Source: Acidobacteriota bacterium (GTDB lineage Bacteria > Acidobacteriota > Terriglobia > Acidoferrales > UBA7541). From it: a DNA stretch of 5,207 bases. Under the pieces are notes generated by a model. The model saw nothing but the letters and a program-made list of their open reading frames with translations. It made no database searches and was not told where the DNA came from. Positions 4,694 through 5,207 of the stretch are shown here, piece by piece. A program made the position numbers and the translations under genes. The first letter of the stretch is position 1. Every line of letters begins with the position of its first letter. The DNA lies in assembly GCA_019239815.1 (NCBI GenBank), contig JAFAZL010000339.1, positions 1 through 5,207 on the forward strand. The letters are read 5' to 3'.

Positions 4694-5207
4694 TTACTTC
4701 GCCTTCTTCAAAAGTTCCGTCGTCATCCGCGCATAAATCTCCACCGCCTCGGTGAGCTCCTTCTTCGGCACCCGCTCCTCCGCCGTATGCGCCAGATGGA
4801 TGCTCCCCGGCCCGATCAAAAACGGCTCGCCCCACGCCCCCATCAGCGCCGGAATATCCGTCGTGAACGCCACCGTCGTCTGCGCCAGTCCATCGAACGC
4901 TCCCAGCATCACCGCTGGCGTGTGCAACACCTCATGCGCCTCCGCCCGCCCCGTAACCGCATTCGCCACTCCTTCCCGTAGCGACGCCGGATCGCCCACC
5001 GTTCGAAACATGATTTCCGCGTGCGCTTCGTCCGCCACAACATTCGGCGCACGCCCTCCCGCAATCGTCCCCACATTCAACGTCGCCGGCCCCAGCACCC
5101 GATCCTGCGGCAGCGCCACCTTCCGCACATCGTTCAACACATCCAGCAGCGCATGAATCGCCGAATGCCCCAGCTCCGGATACGCCGAGTGCGCCAGCTT
5201 CCCCCGC
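4694..5207 (-). CDS. M20-family metallohydrolase, C-terminal part (5' end outside window)
   Basis: The minus-strand frame is open from the right window edge to a TAA at 4696-4694, giving 170 visible residues of a longer protein (family length about 370-400). Internal GTG codons such as 5140 are not starts: the upstream codons read GKLAHSAYPELGHSAI, a hallmark of the M20 dimerisation domain, whose His contributes to the partner's active site. Further marks are NVGTIAGGRAPNVVAD, and near the C-terminus GPGSIHLAHTAEE, where the His of AHT (codon 4789-4787) matches the last metal ligand. These are zinc-dependent amidohydrolases (ArgE, DapE, ACY1, CPG2, peptidase T types). The GPGSI..AHT..E ending resembles ArgE/CPG2 more than DapE, which normally has GGTSDxRF. 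Its place upstream of dapB on the same strand invites a DapE reading, but the substrate cannot be settled from this fragment. Confidence 0.88.
   Translation of the reverse strand, partial: RGKLAHSAYPELGHSAIHALLDVLNDVRKVALPQDRVLGPATLNVGTIAGGRAPNVVADEAHAEIMFRTVGDPASLREGVANAVTGRAEAHEVLHTPAVMLGAFDGLAQTTVAFTTDIPALMGAWGEPFLIGPGSIHLAHTAEERVPKKELTEAVEIYARMTTELLKKAK

Noticed and set aside
4097..4981. Long plus-strand open frame (294 codons) across dapB and the M20 gene
   Set aside because: It runs antisense to two well-supported genes and across their gap. The protein is dominated by Arg, Pro, His and Ser with no recognisable motif, as expected from the complement of GC-rich codons.
1..5207. CRISPR array, tRNA, rRNA or insertion sequence
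   Set aside because: No regularly spaced direct repeats, cloverleaf-like segments, rRNA-like stretches or transposase motifs were seen.

Overview
This is a GC-rich bacterial window with dense, mostly same-strand gene packing. The most telling gene is an exported HEAT-repeat protein with a Cys-rich N-terminal domain of a kind I associate with Acidobacteriota. Together with the style of the dap genes and of the short palindromic intergenic DNA, it suggests an acidobacterium of the Koribacter/Terriglobales sort. That assignment is inference from family resemblance; no rRNA or marker gene is present.

Layout. (1) Positions 1-1097, plus strand: the 3' part of a secreted HEAT-repeat protein whose start lies left of the window. 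(2) Positions 1098-1276: non-coding, with a perfect 10-bp inverted repeat and smaller nested repeats. (3) Positions 1277-1977, plus strand: a two-gene unit joined by an ATGA overlap. It encodes an uncharacterised 69-residue protein and an MNT/AbiEii-type nucleotidyltransferase, and looks like a toxin-antitoxin-type or modification module. (4) Positions 1990-4519, minus strand: dapB-dapA-dapD in transcription order, closely packed. dapA ends inside the start of dapD, and dapB is 45 bp ahead of dapA. (5) Positions 4520-4693: non-coding, with four small hairpins in a row. (6) Positions 4694-5207, minus strand: the C-terminal half of an M20-family metallohydrolase that runs off the right edge.

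How the genes work together. DapA condenses pyruvate with aspartate semialdehyde, DapB reduces the product to tetrahydrodipicolinate, and DapD succinylates it. These are three consecutive steps of the succinylase route to meso-diaminopimelate and lysine. That route later needs a desuccinylase (DapE, M20 family). The M20 gene just upstream on the same strand is therefore a tempting candidate, but its C-terminus reads like the ArgE/CPG2/ACY1 group rather than classical DapE. The nucleotidyltransferase pair is convergent with dapD, only 12 bp away, and has no evident functional link to lysine synthesis.

The most interesting candidate for an undescribed system is the 69-aa/nucleotidyltransferase pair: the small partner is neither HEPN-like nor AbiEi-like. 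The rest is ordinary metabolism with some structural curiosities, namely the strict 64-residue super-repeat in the HEAT protein, substitutions in the DapA active-site loop and lysine site, and the hairpin cluster ahead of dapB.
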